Source of the DNA: an uncultured Collinsella sp.
GTDB lineage: Bacteria > Actinomycetota > Coriobacteriia > Coriobacteriales > Coriobacteriaceae
NCBI GenBank assembly: GCA_900551205.1
Contig: URUW01000032.1
Location: forward strand, 1 to 12,673
Length of the DNA stretch: 12,673 bases
Direction: 5' to 3'
Made by a program: the position numbers and the translations under genes. Within the stretch, counting starts at the first letter, position 1. Each line of letters opens with the position of its first letter. The notes beneath the pieces are model-generated. The model was not told where the DNA came from. It ran no database searches and saw only the letters and a program-made list of their open reading frames with translations. Shown here one piece after another: positions 1 through 6,606 of the stretch.

Positions 1-311
1 GCGACCAGGTCGTTGGGCCATTTGAGACCAATCTCGTTTGCAAGACCCTGCTTTCCGAGCGCCTCGAGCACCGCTAGGCCGCTGACGGCGGCAAGACCAG
101 AGTACTTTGCAGGATTAACGCATGGACGCAGGACAATCGAAAGCAATAGGTTGCCGGCGGTTGAATCCCACTTGTGGCCGCGCCGGCCGCGTCCTGCTGT
201 CTGAGCCCGGGCGGCAAGTCCTGTGCCGTGCGGCGCTCCCTGTTTTCCTGCTTCGAGCAGGTCATCGTTGGTCGATCCAGTTACGTCGACTATCGTTAAT
301 TTGGCATCCAT
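1..311 (-). CDS. birA: Biotin-[acetyl-CoA-carboxylase] ligase, 5' part (gene cut by window edge)
   Basis: Activates biotin with ATP and transfers it to the biotinyl lysine of AccB. Translating the minus strand from the ATG at 311-309 gives 103 codons that stay open to the window edge. The family's biotin/ATP-binding motif GRGRRGHKW is at residues 40-48, and KWPND is at 97-101. The catalytic domain opens almost at residue 5 (IVDVTGSTND), so the winged-helix DNA-binding domain of E. coli-type BirA is absent. This is a monofunctional (group I) ligase that should not act as a biotin repressor. The start is supported by AGGAGGT (minus strand, 328-322), 10 nt upstream. The gene is divergent from fabH, and its substrate AccB is encoded in the facing operon, so the pairing makes functional sense. 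The C-terminal two thirds lie outside the window. Confidence 0.93.
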   Translation of the reverse strand, partial: MDAKLTIVDVTGSTNDDLLEAGKQGAPHGTGLAARAQTAGRGRRGHKWDSTAGNLLLSIVLRPCVNPAKYSGLAAVSGLAVLEALGKQGLANEIGLKWPNDLV

Positions 312-404
312 AACGGCTGCTACCTCCTAAGTTAATAAGGCAATCGAGCAATGGTGTCGAGAGATAGACACAATGTGAAGCCTTTGTCGCATTTGGACAA
401 TTTA

Positions 405-422
405 ATGTTAACACGTCAACAA
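405..422 (+). repeat. Direct repeat copy 1 (candidate fab operator)
   Basis: ATGTTAACACGTCAACAA matches the copy at 453-470 at 17 of 18 positions. Its core TGTTAACACGTCAACA (406-421) is an imperfect palindrome with 6 of 8 symmetric pairs, which fits a dimeric regulator. It lies directly after the -10-like TTTAAT. The operator role is inferred. Confidence 0.6.
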
Positions 423-452
423 GGACTGAAATGCGCTATCCTCTCTTGGTCG

Positions 453-470
453 ATGTAAACACGTCAACAA
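453..470 (+). repeat. Direct repeat copy 2 (candidate fab operator)
   Basis: ATGTAAACACGTCAACAA is the second copy, 48 bp downstream of the first and ending 5 nt before the fabH Shine-Dalgarno region. One base (T to A) differs from copy 1, which lowers the internal symmetry to 5 of 8 pairs. A bound protein here would sit across the start of the transcript. Confidence 0.6.
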
Positions 471-475
471 CTCAA

Positions 476-482
476 AGGAGGT
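476..482 (+). promoter_or_regulatory. fabH ribosome binding site
   Basis: AGGAGGT lies 5 nt before the ATG at 488. It fixes the fabH start there rather than at the in-frame ATG at 431. That upstream start would add 19 non-conserved residues encoded across the second repeat. Confidence 0.85.
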
Positions 483-487
483 TAGTG

Positions 488-1447
488 ATGGGTTTCACGA
501 TTCTTGGAACAGGCTCGGCGCTTCCTGAGCGCAGTGTTTCCAATGACGAGCTGTCTGAGTTCCTCGATACCTCGGATGAGTGGATTTTTACCCGCACAGG
601 TATCAAGAGCCGCCACGTCTGCACCACCGAGTCACTTGACGACCTTGCCGTAGCGGCGAGCGAGCGGGCACTCCGGGTGTCCGGAATCGACGCGAGCCAG
701 CTGGATCTGATCGTCTGCTCGACGACGACGGGTGATCACCTTGTTCCCGCTGAGGCGTGTGCCGTTGCTGAGCGACTAGGCGCGACGTGCCCTGCCTTCG
801 ATGTCTCGGCGGCCTGTGCCGGCTTCGTGTTTGCGCTCGATGTCGCCGAGGGCTATATCGCCCGCGGTCGCGCCGAGCGCGTGCTTGTCGTTGCTGCCGA
901 GCAGATGACGCGCGCGCTCGACTGGACCGACCGTGCCACCTGCGTGCTCTTTGGCGATGGGGCAGGCGCCGCGGTGATTGAGGCTGGGGGAGACAGTCCC
1001 CTTGCCGTTGAGCTTTCGACGGCGCCCGACGTCGAGACGTTGCGCGTTCCCGGTCTGGTCGGCACCTCGCCGTTTAAGGCTTCCGCAGATAGCGCGAGCG
1101 TGCTGTCCATGAATGGCCGCCGCGTGTTCAAGTTCGGCGTCAACGCCATCTGCGACACGGTCCATAAGCTTGCGATCGATGCGGGCATTTCGGTCGAAGA
1201 CATCGACCACTTTGTATTCCATCAGGCTAACGAACGAATCCTGAGTCAGGCGGTCAAGCGCCTCGGCGTGCCAGACGAGCGCGTGGTTCGAACGCTGCGC
1301 GAGACCGGCAACATTTCGAGCGCCTGCATTCCTCTTGCGCTTGACCGACTGACACGCACCGACGCACTGAATGCGGGCGACACCATCGCCTTGGTTGGAT
1401 TTGGCGCCGGTCTGGATATAGGTGGCTATCTGCTTCGTTGGAAGTAG
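488..1447 (+). CDS. fabH: Beta-ketoacyl-ACP synthase III
   Basis: Condenses an acyl-CoA (acetyl- or branched-chain) with malonyl-ACP to start fatty acid chains in the cytosol. The protein is 319 residues, the usual FabH length. The thiolase-fold catalytic triad is visible: Cys110 in DVSAACAGF, His245 in the FHQAN motif and Asn275 in GNISSA (commonly GNTSAA). The C-terminal GFGAGLDIGGYLL matches the family end. The start at 488 is chosen because AGGAGGT lies just upstream and MGFTILGTGSALPE aligns with the FabH N-terminus. It is the first gene of the fab/acc operon, and acpP follows after 51 nt. Primer preference (acetyl versus branched) cannot be read from sequence alone. Confidence 0.96.
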   Translation: MGFTILGTGSALPERSVSNDELSEFLDTSDEWIFTRTGIKSRHVCTTESLDDLAVAASERALRVSGIDASQLDLIVCSTTTGDHLVPAEACAVAERLGATCPAFDVSAACAGFVFALDVAEGYIARGRAERVLVVAAEQMTRALDWTDRATCVLFGDGAGAAVIEAGGDSPLAVELSTAPDVETLRVPGLVGTSPFKASADSASVLSMNGRRVFKFGVNAICDTVHKLAIDAGISVEDIDHFVFHQANERILSQAVKRLGVPDERVVRTLRETGNISSACIPLALDRLTRTDALNAGDTIALVGFGAGLDIGGYLLRWK

Positions 1448-1468
1448 CCGCACATAGGAAATAAAAAC

Positions 1469-1478
1469 GCCCTAGGGC
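1469..1478. repeat. Perfect 10-bp palindrome between fabH and acpP
   Basis: GCCCTAGGGC is a fully self-complementary 10-mer within the 51-nt fabH-acpP gap, 10 nt before the acpP Shine-Dalgarno AAAGGAG. It has no loop and no U-tract, so it is not a terminator. It could be a protein site or chance; I cannot decide. Confidence 0.35.
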
Positions 1479-1498
1479 ACAACCAAAGGAGAACTACC

Positions 1499-1735
1499 AT
1501 GGCAGATCAGAAGACCTTCGAGCGCGTTTGCGACGTTATCCGCGAGACCGCCGGCCTTGACGACATCGAGATGAAGCCCGAGTCCACGCTCGAGGAGATT
1601 GGCCTCGACAGCCTGGGCACCGTCGAGATTCTCGTCGCCGTCGAGGACGAGTTTGGCATCCAGCTCGATACCGAGGAGAACCCCAAGACGGTCGGCGAGT
1701 TCGCCGATACGGTCGAGGCGGCATTGGAGAAGTAG
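1499..1735 (+). CDS. acpP: Acyl carrier protein
   Basis: Carries growing acyl chains as thioesters on a 4'-phosphopantetheine arm. It is a 78-residue, strongly acidic protein with the DSL motif in GLDSLGTVE; Ser38 is the pantetheine attachment site. The size and the predicted four-helix pattern are standard. The start is supported by AAAGGAGAA upstream. The gap before it is one of the longer ones in the operon and contains a palindrome, which could allow separate expression, since ACP is usually needed in excess over the enzymes; this is inference. Cys11 in the first helix is not a usual ACP residue. The fabK start codon follows only 2 nt after the stop, so translation is likely coupled. Confidence 0.97.
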   Translation: MADQKTFERVCDVIRETAGLDDIEMKPESTLEEIGLDSLGTVEILVAVEDEFGIQLDTEENPKTVGEFADTVEAALEK

Positions 1736-1737
1736 AG

Positions 1738-2682
1738 ATGCTCAAGACTCCTCTCTGCGATCTGCTCGGCATCGAAAAGCCTGTATTCCAGGGTGGCATG
1801 GCCTGGATTGCCGACGCCTCGCTGGCATCTGCCGTGTCCGAGGCGGGCGGCTTAGGGATTATCGCGGCCATGAACGCCGACGCCAACTGGCTGCGCGACC
1901 AGATTCACGAGCTGCGCGCCAAGACGGATAAGCCCTTTGGCGTCAACGTTATGCTCATGAGCCCGTTTGTCGACGAGGTCGCACAAGTGGTGATTGATGA
2001 GCGGGTGCCCGTTGTGGTGACCGGCGCCGGCAATCCGACCAAGTACATGAAGGCCTGGGTCGATGCGGGCATCAAGGTTATTCCCGTCGTGGCTTCGGTG
2101 GCGCTGGCGCGTCTCGTGGCGCGTCGCGGAGCCACTGCCGTGGTTGCCGAGGGTACCGAATCAGGCGGCCATATTGGCGAGACCTCGACGATGGCACTGG
2201 TGCCGCAGGTTGTCGATGCGGTCGATATTCCCGTGGTTGCGGCTGGCGGCATCGCCGATGGCCGCGGTGTAGCGGCCGCCTTTATGCTCGGCGCTGCCGG
2301 AGTCCAGGTGGGAACACGCTTTCTGGTCGCAAACGAGTGCACCGTATCCGAACAGTACAAAGAGTTGGTGCTCAAGGCAGGCGACACGTCGACGCGTGCG
2401 ACCGGTCGCTCGACGGGACATCCGGTTCGCGCCCTCAAGAGCCCCTTCACCAACGCGTATGCCAAGAACGAGGCGGCTGGCGCAAGCCCCGAGGAGCTCG
2501 GTGCTATGGGAACCGGTGCGCTGCGTAAGGCCGCCAAGGACGGCAACTACGAAGAGGGTTCGTTTTTGTGTGGACAGATTGCCGGCATGGTTAGCGAGCG
2601 CCAGAGCGCGCGTGAAATCGTTGACGATCTGGTCGATGGCGCCGTGCGCGTCCTGAAGGGTGCGTCCGCATGGGTAGCGTAG
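1738..2682 (+). CDS. fabK: Enoyl-ACP reductase II (FMN-dependent, FabK type)
   Basis: Reduces trans-2-enoyl-ACP to acyl-ACP with NAD(P)H and FMN, the last step of each elongation cycle. The protein is 314 residues with the nitronate-monooxygenase-like TIM-barrel motifs: FQGGMAWIA at the N-terminus, GTESGGHIGE with the FabK-type histidine (His145), AAGGIADGRG and VGTRF, which bind FMN phosphate in the family. The setting between acpP and fabD is the classic FabK position and argues against a stand-alone nitronate monooxygenase. The start lies 2 nt after acpP, with GGAG inside the acpP end. The gene overlaps fabD by 13 nt. No fabI is present in the window, and FabK enzymes are known to be insensitive to triclosan. 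Confidence 0.95.
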   Translation: MLKTPLCDLLGIEKPVFQGGMAWIADASLASAVSEAGGLGIIAAMNADANWLRDQIHELRAKTDKPFGVNVMLMSPFVDEVAQVVIDERVPVVVTGAGNPTKYMKAWVDAGIKVIPVVASVALARLVARRGATAVVAEGTESGGHIGETSTMALVPQVVDAVDIPVVAAGGIADGRGVAAAFMLGAAGVQVGTRFLVANECTVSEQYKELVLKAGDTSTRATGRSTGHPVRALKSPFTNAYAKNEAAGASPEELGAMGTGALRKAAKDGNYEEGSFLCGQIAGMVSERQSAREIVDDLVDGAVRVLKGASAWVA

Positions 2683-3596
2683 CGTTTCTGTTTGCCGGCC
2701 AGGGTGCCCAACACCCCGCGATGGGCGTCGACCTGATCGAGGCATCGCCGGCGGCCGCCGAGGTGTTCGCCATTGCCGACGAGGTGCGCCCGGGGACGAG
2801 CGAGCAGTGCCGGAGCGCCTCCAAGGAGGAGCTCTCGCAGACCGAGAACACGCAGCCGTGCGTGTTCGTTCACGACCTGGCAGCGGCTATCGCCCTGCGT
2901 GAGCGCGGCGTGGTGCCTGCCGCCTGTGCGGGATTCTCGCTGGGCGAGGTCGCCGCACTCACCTTTGCGGGGGTATTCGATACGCGAGCGGGCTTTGAGC
3001 TCGTGTGCGAGCGCGCGGCGCTGATGGCCGCGGCTGCCGAGCGCCATCCGGGCGGTATGCGCGCCGTCATCAAGCTCGATGCGGTGCAAGTCGAGGGCCT
3101 GGCAAAACAGGCCGGCGAGGACTGCTGGCCAGTCAACTACAACAGTCCGCAGCAGACGGTTGTGGCCGGAGCGCCCGAGGCGCTGCAGGAGCTCGACGTC
3201 CTAGTAAAAGAGGCCGGCGGCCGCGCTATGAAAGTCGCGGTGTCAGGTGCATTCCATAGCCCCTATATGGCCGAGGCGACTGAGGGGCTGGCGACGTATA
3301 TCCAAGACGGCCACGCGCCGTCTTCGCTACTAATTCCGGTCATGTCAAACATGACGGCGGCGCCCTATCCGGCGGATCCGCGAGCAGCGTCGGATGTCTT
3401 GGCCAACCAGGTGAGCCATGCCGTTCGCTGGGTCGACACGCTGCATACTCTGCAGGATCAGGGCATCGACACGTTTATTGAGGTTGGCCCTGGCAAAACG
3501 CTGTCCGGCCTGGTCAAGCGTACGCTGAGCGACGTTTGCGTGTATTCGTGCGAAACAGCCGAGCAGGTCGCAGCTATTGCCGACGAGCTCGCATAG
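2670..3596 (+). CDS. fabD: Malonyl-CoA:ACP transacylase
   Basis: Moves malonyl from CoA to ACP, supplying the extender unit. The protein is 308 residues. The N-terminal FAGQGAQ motif is at residues 8-14, the nucleophile Ser90 is in GFSLGE, and the catalytic His196 is in GAFHSPYM; Gln-rich NSPQQTVVAG and VGPGKTLSGL are also typical. The residue before the nucleophile is Phe instead of the His of GHSLGE; other residues are known at this position (for example GLSLGE in Firmicutes), so activity is still expected. The ATG lies inside the end of fabK (13-nt overlap), with AAGGG 9 nt upstream, which suggests translational coupling. The next gene, fabG, begins 30 nt later. Confidence 0.95.
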   Translation: MGSVAFLFAGQGAQHPAMGVDLIEASPAAAEVFAIADEVRPGTSEQCRSASKEELSQTENTQPCVFVHDLAAAIALRERGVVPAACAGFSLGEVAALTFAGVFDTRAGFELVCERAALMAAAAERHPGGMRAVIKLDAVQVEGLAKQAGEDCWPVNYNSPQQTVVAGAPEALQELDVLVKEAGGRAMKVAVSGAFHSPYMAEATEGLATYIQDGHAPSSLLIPVMSNMTAAPYPADPRAASDVLANQVSHAVRWVDTLHTLQDQGIDTFIEVGPGKTLSGLVKRTLSDVCVYSCETAEQVAAIADELA

Positions 3597-3626
3597 TCCA
3601 CAGGGCTGTAACCCGAAAGGAATGAC

Positions 3627-4400
3627 ATGGGCAATTTGAACAACGGCACGCTCGAGCGCAACGACTTACGTCGCGTGGCACTGATCACGGGCGGTTCGCG
3701 AGGCATTGGCCGCGCCTGTGCAACCGGTTTGGCGGAGGACGGCTTTGATATCGCCGTCATCTATGCCGGTAGCGTCGATGTGGCGCGCGAGACATGCGAA
3801 GCCTGCGAGGCGGTTGGCGCCACGGCGCGCGCATATCAATGCGACGTGGCCGACCCCGCTGCCGTCAATGCCTGCATCGAGGTCGTGCTCAATGACTTTG
3901 GTTCGATTTGGGCGCTCGTCAACAACGCTGGCATCACGCGCGACGGCCTGCTCATGCGTATGGGCGACGATGCCTTCGACCGCGTGCTCGATGTCAATCT
4001 CAAGGGCACGTTCAATACGACGCGCGCGCTCACCAAGACCTTTATGCGCCAGCGCGGCGGTTGCGTCATCAACATGAGCTCGGTCGTGGGCCTGATGGGC
4101 AATGCCGGACAGGCCAACTACGCTGCCTCCAAGGCGGGCGTGATCGGCTTGACCAAGGCGGTAGCGCGCGAGCTTGCGCCCCGCGGCGTACGAGTGAACG
4201 CAGTCGCCCCCGGGTTTGTCGAGACGGATATGACGGCAAAGCTCTCGGAGAAGGTGCGTGCGGCGTGCGAGGAGCAGATTCCCCTGAGGCGCGTGGCGCG
4301 CCCCGAGGAAGTGGCCGGCGTGGTGCGCTTTTTGGCGAGCGATGCGGCTGCTTACATTACGGGCGAAGTCATACGCGTCGACGGCGGAATGGCGATGTAG
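3627..4400 (+). CDS. fabG: 3-oxoacyl-ACP reductase
   Basis: NADPH-dependent reduction of 3-ketoacyl-ACP to 3-hydroxyacyl-ACP. It is a short-chain dehydrogenase/reductase of 257 residues with the TGGSRGIG dinucleotide-binding loop near residue 21, NNAG, the catalytic Ser152 (SSVVG), Tyr165 and Lys169 (YAASK), and the C-terminal YITGEVIRVDGGMAM. About 14 residues precede the first strand, slightly longer than usual. The ATG at 3627 is favoured because AAAGGA sits at good spacing. The gene lies between fabD and fabF, as in Firmicute fab operons, which supports FabG over a generic SDR. Confidence 0.95.
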   Translation: MGNLNNGTLERNDLRRVALITGGSRGIGRACATGLAEDGFDIAVIYAGSVDVARETCEACEAVGATARAYQCDVADPAAVNACIEVVLNDFGSIWALVNNAGITRDGLLMRMGDDAFDRVLDVNLKGTFNTTRALTKTFMRQRGGCVINMSSVVGLMGNAGQANYAASKAGVIGLTKAVARELAPRGVRVNAVAPGFVETDMTAKLSEKVRAACEEQIPLRRVARPEEVAGVVRFLASDAAAYITGEVIRVDGGMAM

Positions 4401-4404
4401 AAAG

Positions 4405-4424
4405 CAAGCCGGTTAAGCGGCTTG
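4405..4424 (+). other. Intercistronic hairpin before fabF
   Basis: CAAGCCG (4405-4411) and CGGCTTG (4418-4424) pair perfectly over 7 bp around the 6-nt loop GTTAAG. The stem ends 3 nt before the fabF Shine-Dalgarno GAGGAG. There is no following U-tract, so it is not a classic terminator. It may affect mRNA stability, processing or fabF translation; this is inferred. Confidence 0.6.
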
Positions 4425-4427
4425 GAT

Positions 4428-4433
4428 GAGGAG
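4428..4433 (+). promoter_or_regulatory. fabF ribosome binding site
   Basis: GAGGAG is 6 nt from the ATG at 4440 and only 3 nt from the ATG at 4437, so 4440 is the better start. The in-frame TTG at 4422 lies inside the upstream hairpin and is unlikely to be used. Confidence 0.7.
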
Positions 4434-4439
4434 ACCATG

Positions 4440-5687
4440 ATGGAACAGAGAGTTGCAATCACCGGCATCGGTGCCGTATCGCCGCTCGGCAACACCGCGC
4501 TTGCCACCTGGGCGGCCATGTGCGCCGGGACCTGTGGCATCGGCCCGATCACGCACTTCGATACCGATGCGTTTACCGTCAAGGTGGCGGCCGAAGTCAA
4601 GGGCTTTGACGGCAACGAGTACTTTGGCAAGCGTGACGCCAGGCATCTGGACCCCTGCGTTCAGTTTGCGATGGCGGCTTCGGACGAGGCAATGCACGAT
4701 GCGGGCTTTGATGTCGAAGGCGCCATCGATCGTGAGCGCCTGGGCGTCTACGTGGGCTCGGGCGTGGGCGGCATGACGACGCTCGTCGACAACGTCCACA
4801 CGATCGCCGATCGGGGGCCCCGCCGCGCATCGCCCTATATGATTGCGATGATGATCCCCAACATGGCTTCGGGCAATATCGCGATCCGCCACAAGGCAAA
4901 GGGACCGACCCTGCCAGTCGTGACTGCTTGCGCGACCTCGGCCCATGCGGTGGGCGAGGCGTTCCGCGCCATCAAGCACGGCTATGCCGACGCGATCCTC
5001 GCGGGCGGCGCCGAGGCGGCCATTATCCCCGATGCCGTTGCAGGCTTTACGTCCTGCCGCGCATTGACCACCAACCCCGATCCCGCGACGGCTTGCCGCC
5101 CGTTCGATGCAGGCCGCGACGGCTTTGTGATGGGCGAGGGCGCTTGCGTGCTGGTACTCGAGAGCATGGAACATGCGCAGGCGCGCGGTGCGCACATTTA
5201 TGCCGAGGTCGTGGGCTACGGCAACACCGATGATGCTTATCACATCACGAGTCCCGATCCCGAGGCTGCCGGCATTGCCCGCGCGATATCGCTGGCGGTG
5301 GCCGAGGGCAACGTCAAGCCTTCCGAGGGCCTCTACATCAATGCCCACGGCACCTCGACCAAGCTTAATGATTCGTCCGAGACGGCGGGCATTAAGCGAG
5401 CGCTCGGCGAGGACGCGGCGCGCGCCGCACATGTCTCGTCGACCAAGTCGATGACGGGGCACATGATCGGTGCCACGGGGGCCATCGAGGTCATGGCCTG
5501 CGCCATGGCACTCGAGCAGGGCGTGGTGCCGCCGACCATTAACTACCACACGCCCGATTCCGCCTGCGATCTTGATTACACGCCCAATCGCGCGGTTCGC
5601 GCCGACCTTACCTGGGCGCTTTCGACCAACCTGGGCTTTGGCGGGCACAACGCCGCCATCGCGCTGCGTAGATATACGAGGAGCTAG
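4440..5687 (+). CDS. fabF: Beta-ketoacyl-ACP synthase II
   Basis: Elongates acyl-ACP by decarboxylative condensation with malonyl-ACP. The protein is 415 residues from the chosen ATG; the ATG at 4437 would add one Met. The catalytic triad is Cys164 in TACATSAHAVGE, His303 in NAHGTST and His341 in MTGHMIGATG. The conserved Lys336 (STKSM) and the C-terminal GFGGHN are also present. Its length and two-histidine active site separate it from FabH. A 7-bp hairpin precedes its Shine-Dalgarno. The accB ribosome binding site (AGGAG, 5679-5683) lies within the last codons of fabF, so accB translation is probably coupled. Confidence 0.96.
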   Translation: MEQRVAITGIGAVSPLGNTALATWAAMCAGTCGIGPITHFDTDAFTVKVAAEVKGFDGNEYFGKRDARHLDPCVQFAMAASDEAMHDAGFDVEGAIDRERLGVYVGSGVGGMTTLVDNVHTIADRGPRRASPYMIAMMIPNMASGNIAIRHKAKGPTLPVVTACATSAHAVGEAFRAIKHGYADAILAGGAEAAIIPDAVAGFTSCRALTTNPDPATACRPFDAGRDGFVMGEGACVLVLESMEHAQARGAHIYAEVVGYGNTDDAYHITSPDPEAAGIARAISLAVAEGNVKPSEGLYINAHGTSTKLNDSSETAGIKRALGEDAARAAHVSSTKSMTGHMIGATGAIEVMACAMALEQGVVPPTINYHTPDSACDLDYTPNRAVRADLTWALSTNLGFGGHNAAIALRRYTRS

Positions 5688-5690
5688 AGC

Positions 5691-6164
5691 ATGGATTCCA
5701 AAAGACTTGCCGAGATAGCCGATGTGATGGAGGACCGCGGCCTCACGCGCGTACGCGTTGAGGAGCCCGATGGCACCGCGGTCGAACTCGAGCGCGCGAG
5801 TGTGGCGCAGCCGGTTGCCGTGCCCATGCCTATGCCGAGCGCCATGGCCGCTCAAGTTGCAGCTCCCACAGTCGCGCCTGCCGCACCGGAACCCGCCACG
5901 CAGACACCTGCCGCCGCGCCGGAGCCCAAGGGCACCGAGGTGACTGCTCCCATGGTGGGCGTCTTCTATGCTGCCCCTGCGCCGGGCGACGAGCCATTTG
6001 TGCGCGTGGGCTCCAAGGTCAAGGCCGGCGAGACCCTCTGCATCATCGAGGCCATGAAGGTTCTCAACGAGGTGACGGCCGAGGCAGACGGTGAGGTGCT
6101 CGAGATCTGCGTGGCCGACGGCGACCTCGTGGAGTTTGGCAGCTGCCTCATGAGGATCGGATAG
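5691..6164 (+). CDS. accB: Biotin carboxyl carrier protein of acetyl-CoA carboxylase
   Basis: Carries carboxybiotin between AccC and the carboxyltransferase. The protein is 157 residues in three parts: an N-terminal segment (about 1-36), a flexible Ala/Pro-rich linker (about 37-80) and a C-terminal biotinyl domain with the EAMKV motif. Lys123 is the biotinylation site. The window also encodes the ligase expected to modify it (minus strand, left end). The start is 3 nt after fabF, with AGGAG 7 nt upstream. Insertion of fabZ between accB and accC is the arrangement known from streptococcal fab operons. Confidence 0.97.
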   Translation: MDSKRLAEIADVMEDRGLTRVRVEEPDGTAVELERASVAQPVAVPMPMPSAMAAQVAAPTVAPAAPEPATQTPAAAPEPKGTEVTAPMVGVFYAAPAPGDEPFVRVGSKVKAGETLCIIEAMKVLNEVTAEADGEVLEICVADGDLVEFGSCLMRIG

Positions 6165-6173
6165 GTGATATCC

Positions 6174-6596
6174 ATGAACAAAGAAGAGCTCAAGAAGCTG
6201 TTACCGCATCGCGAGCCGATGCTTTTGCTCGACGAAGCCGAGCTGGTGGGCGACGAGGCCCACGGCAAGATCACGATTACAGGCGACGAGTACTTTTTGC
6301 AGGGACATTTTCCGGGAAACCCGGTCGTTCCCGGCGTGATTCAGTGCGAGATGCTCGCCCAGAACTGCTGCGTGCTGCTGATGGGCGATGAGGAGGCGCG
6401 CGGCGCGACGCCGTTCTACACGAGTCTGGACAAGGTGCGCTTTAAGCGTCCGGTGCGCCCGGGCGACACGGTGGATCTAGTGTGCTCCATCACGCGTGCG
6501 CGCGGGCCGTTCCGCTTTGCGACGGGTACTGCGAGCGTCAACGGTGAGGTTTGCTGCCGCGCCGATATGTCTTTTGCACTCATGCACGAAAGTTAA
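6174..6596 (+). CDS. fabZ: 3-hydroxyacyl-ACP dehydratase, FabZ type
   Basis: Dehydrates 3-hydroxyacyl-ACP to trans-2-enoyl-ACP, the substrate of FabK. It is a hot-dog-fold protein of 140 residues. LPHREPMLLLD near the N-terminus is the FabZ signature; the catalytic His45 is in GHFPGNPVVPGV, and Glu59 in CEMLAQ is the second catalytic residue. Length and motif favour FabZ over FabA. The ATG at 6174 is chosen because AGGTGA lies 5 nt upstream; the in-frame GTG at 6165 would directly abut the accB stop and lacks its own site. No isomerase for unsaturated fatty acids (FabA or FabM) is seen nearby. Confidence 0.95.
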   Translation: MNKEELKKLLPHREPMLLLDEAELVGDEAHGKITITGDEYFLQGHFPGNPVVPGVIQCEMLAQNCCVLLMGDEEARGATPFYTSLDKVRFKRPVRPGDTVDLVCSITRARGPFRFATGTASVNGEVCCRADMSFALMHES

Positions 6597-6606
6597 GGAA
6601 GGCTCC

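Larger units (their letters stand above)
312..487. promoter_or_regulatory. Divergent birA/fabH control region
   Basis: This AT-richer gap separates the birA start (minus) from the fabH start (plus) and must carry promoters for both. It holds an inverted repeat GTGTC/GACAC (354-371), an inverted repeat TTGTC/GACAA (384-400) and an 18-bp direct repeat (405-422 and 453-470). TTTAAT at 401-406 is a plausible -10 for the fab operon but has no good -35 partner, so I do not assign exact promoters. No fabT- or fapR-like regulator gene is adjacent. The control role is inferred from position. Confidence 0.6.

Noticed and set aside
431..487. N-terminal extension of fabH from the ATG at 431
   Set aside because: The 19 extra residues do not resemble FabH, the stretch contains the second direct repeat, and a strong AGGAGGT sits right before the ATG at 488.
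986..1001. GGGGG...CCCC inverted repeat inside fabH resembling the core of the REP-like elements
   Set aside because: It is in frame in a protein of normal length and lacks the outer arms, so it is probably coincidence.
4413..5855. Long minus-strand open frame of 480 codons opposite fabF
   Set aside because: It is antisense to a clear FabF with full catalytic residues. The frame is open because of GC-rich codon bias, and its product resembles nothing I know and has a biased His/Arg/Gly composition.
6496..6606. Upstream GTG start for accC
   Set aside because: It would overlap fabZ by about 100 nt and add a non-conserved segment; AccC begins cleanly at MFDKVLIANRGE.
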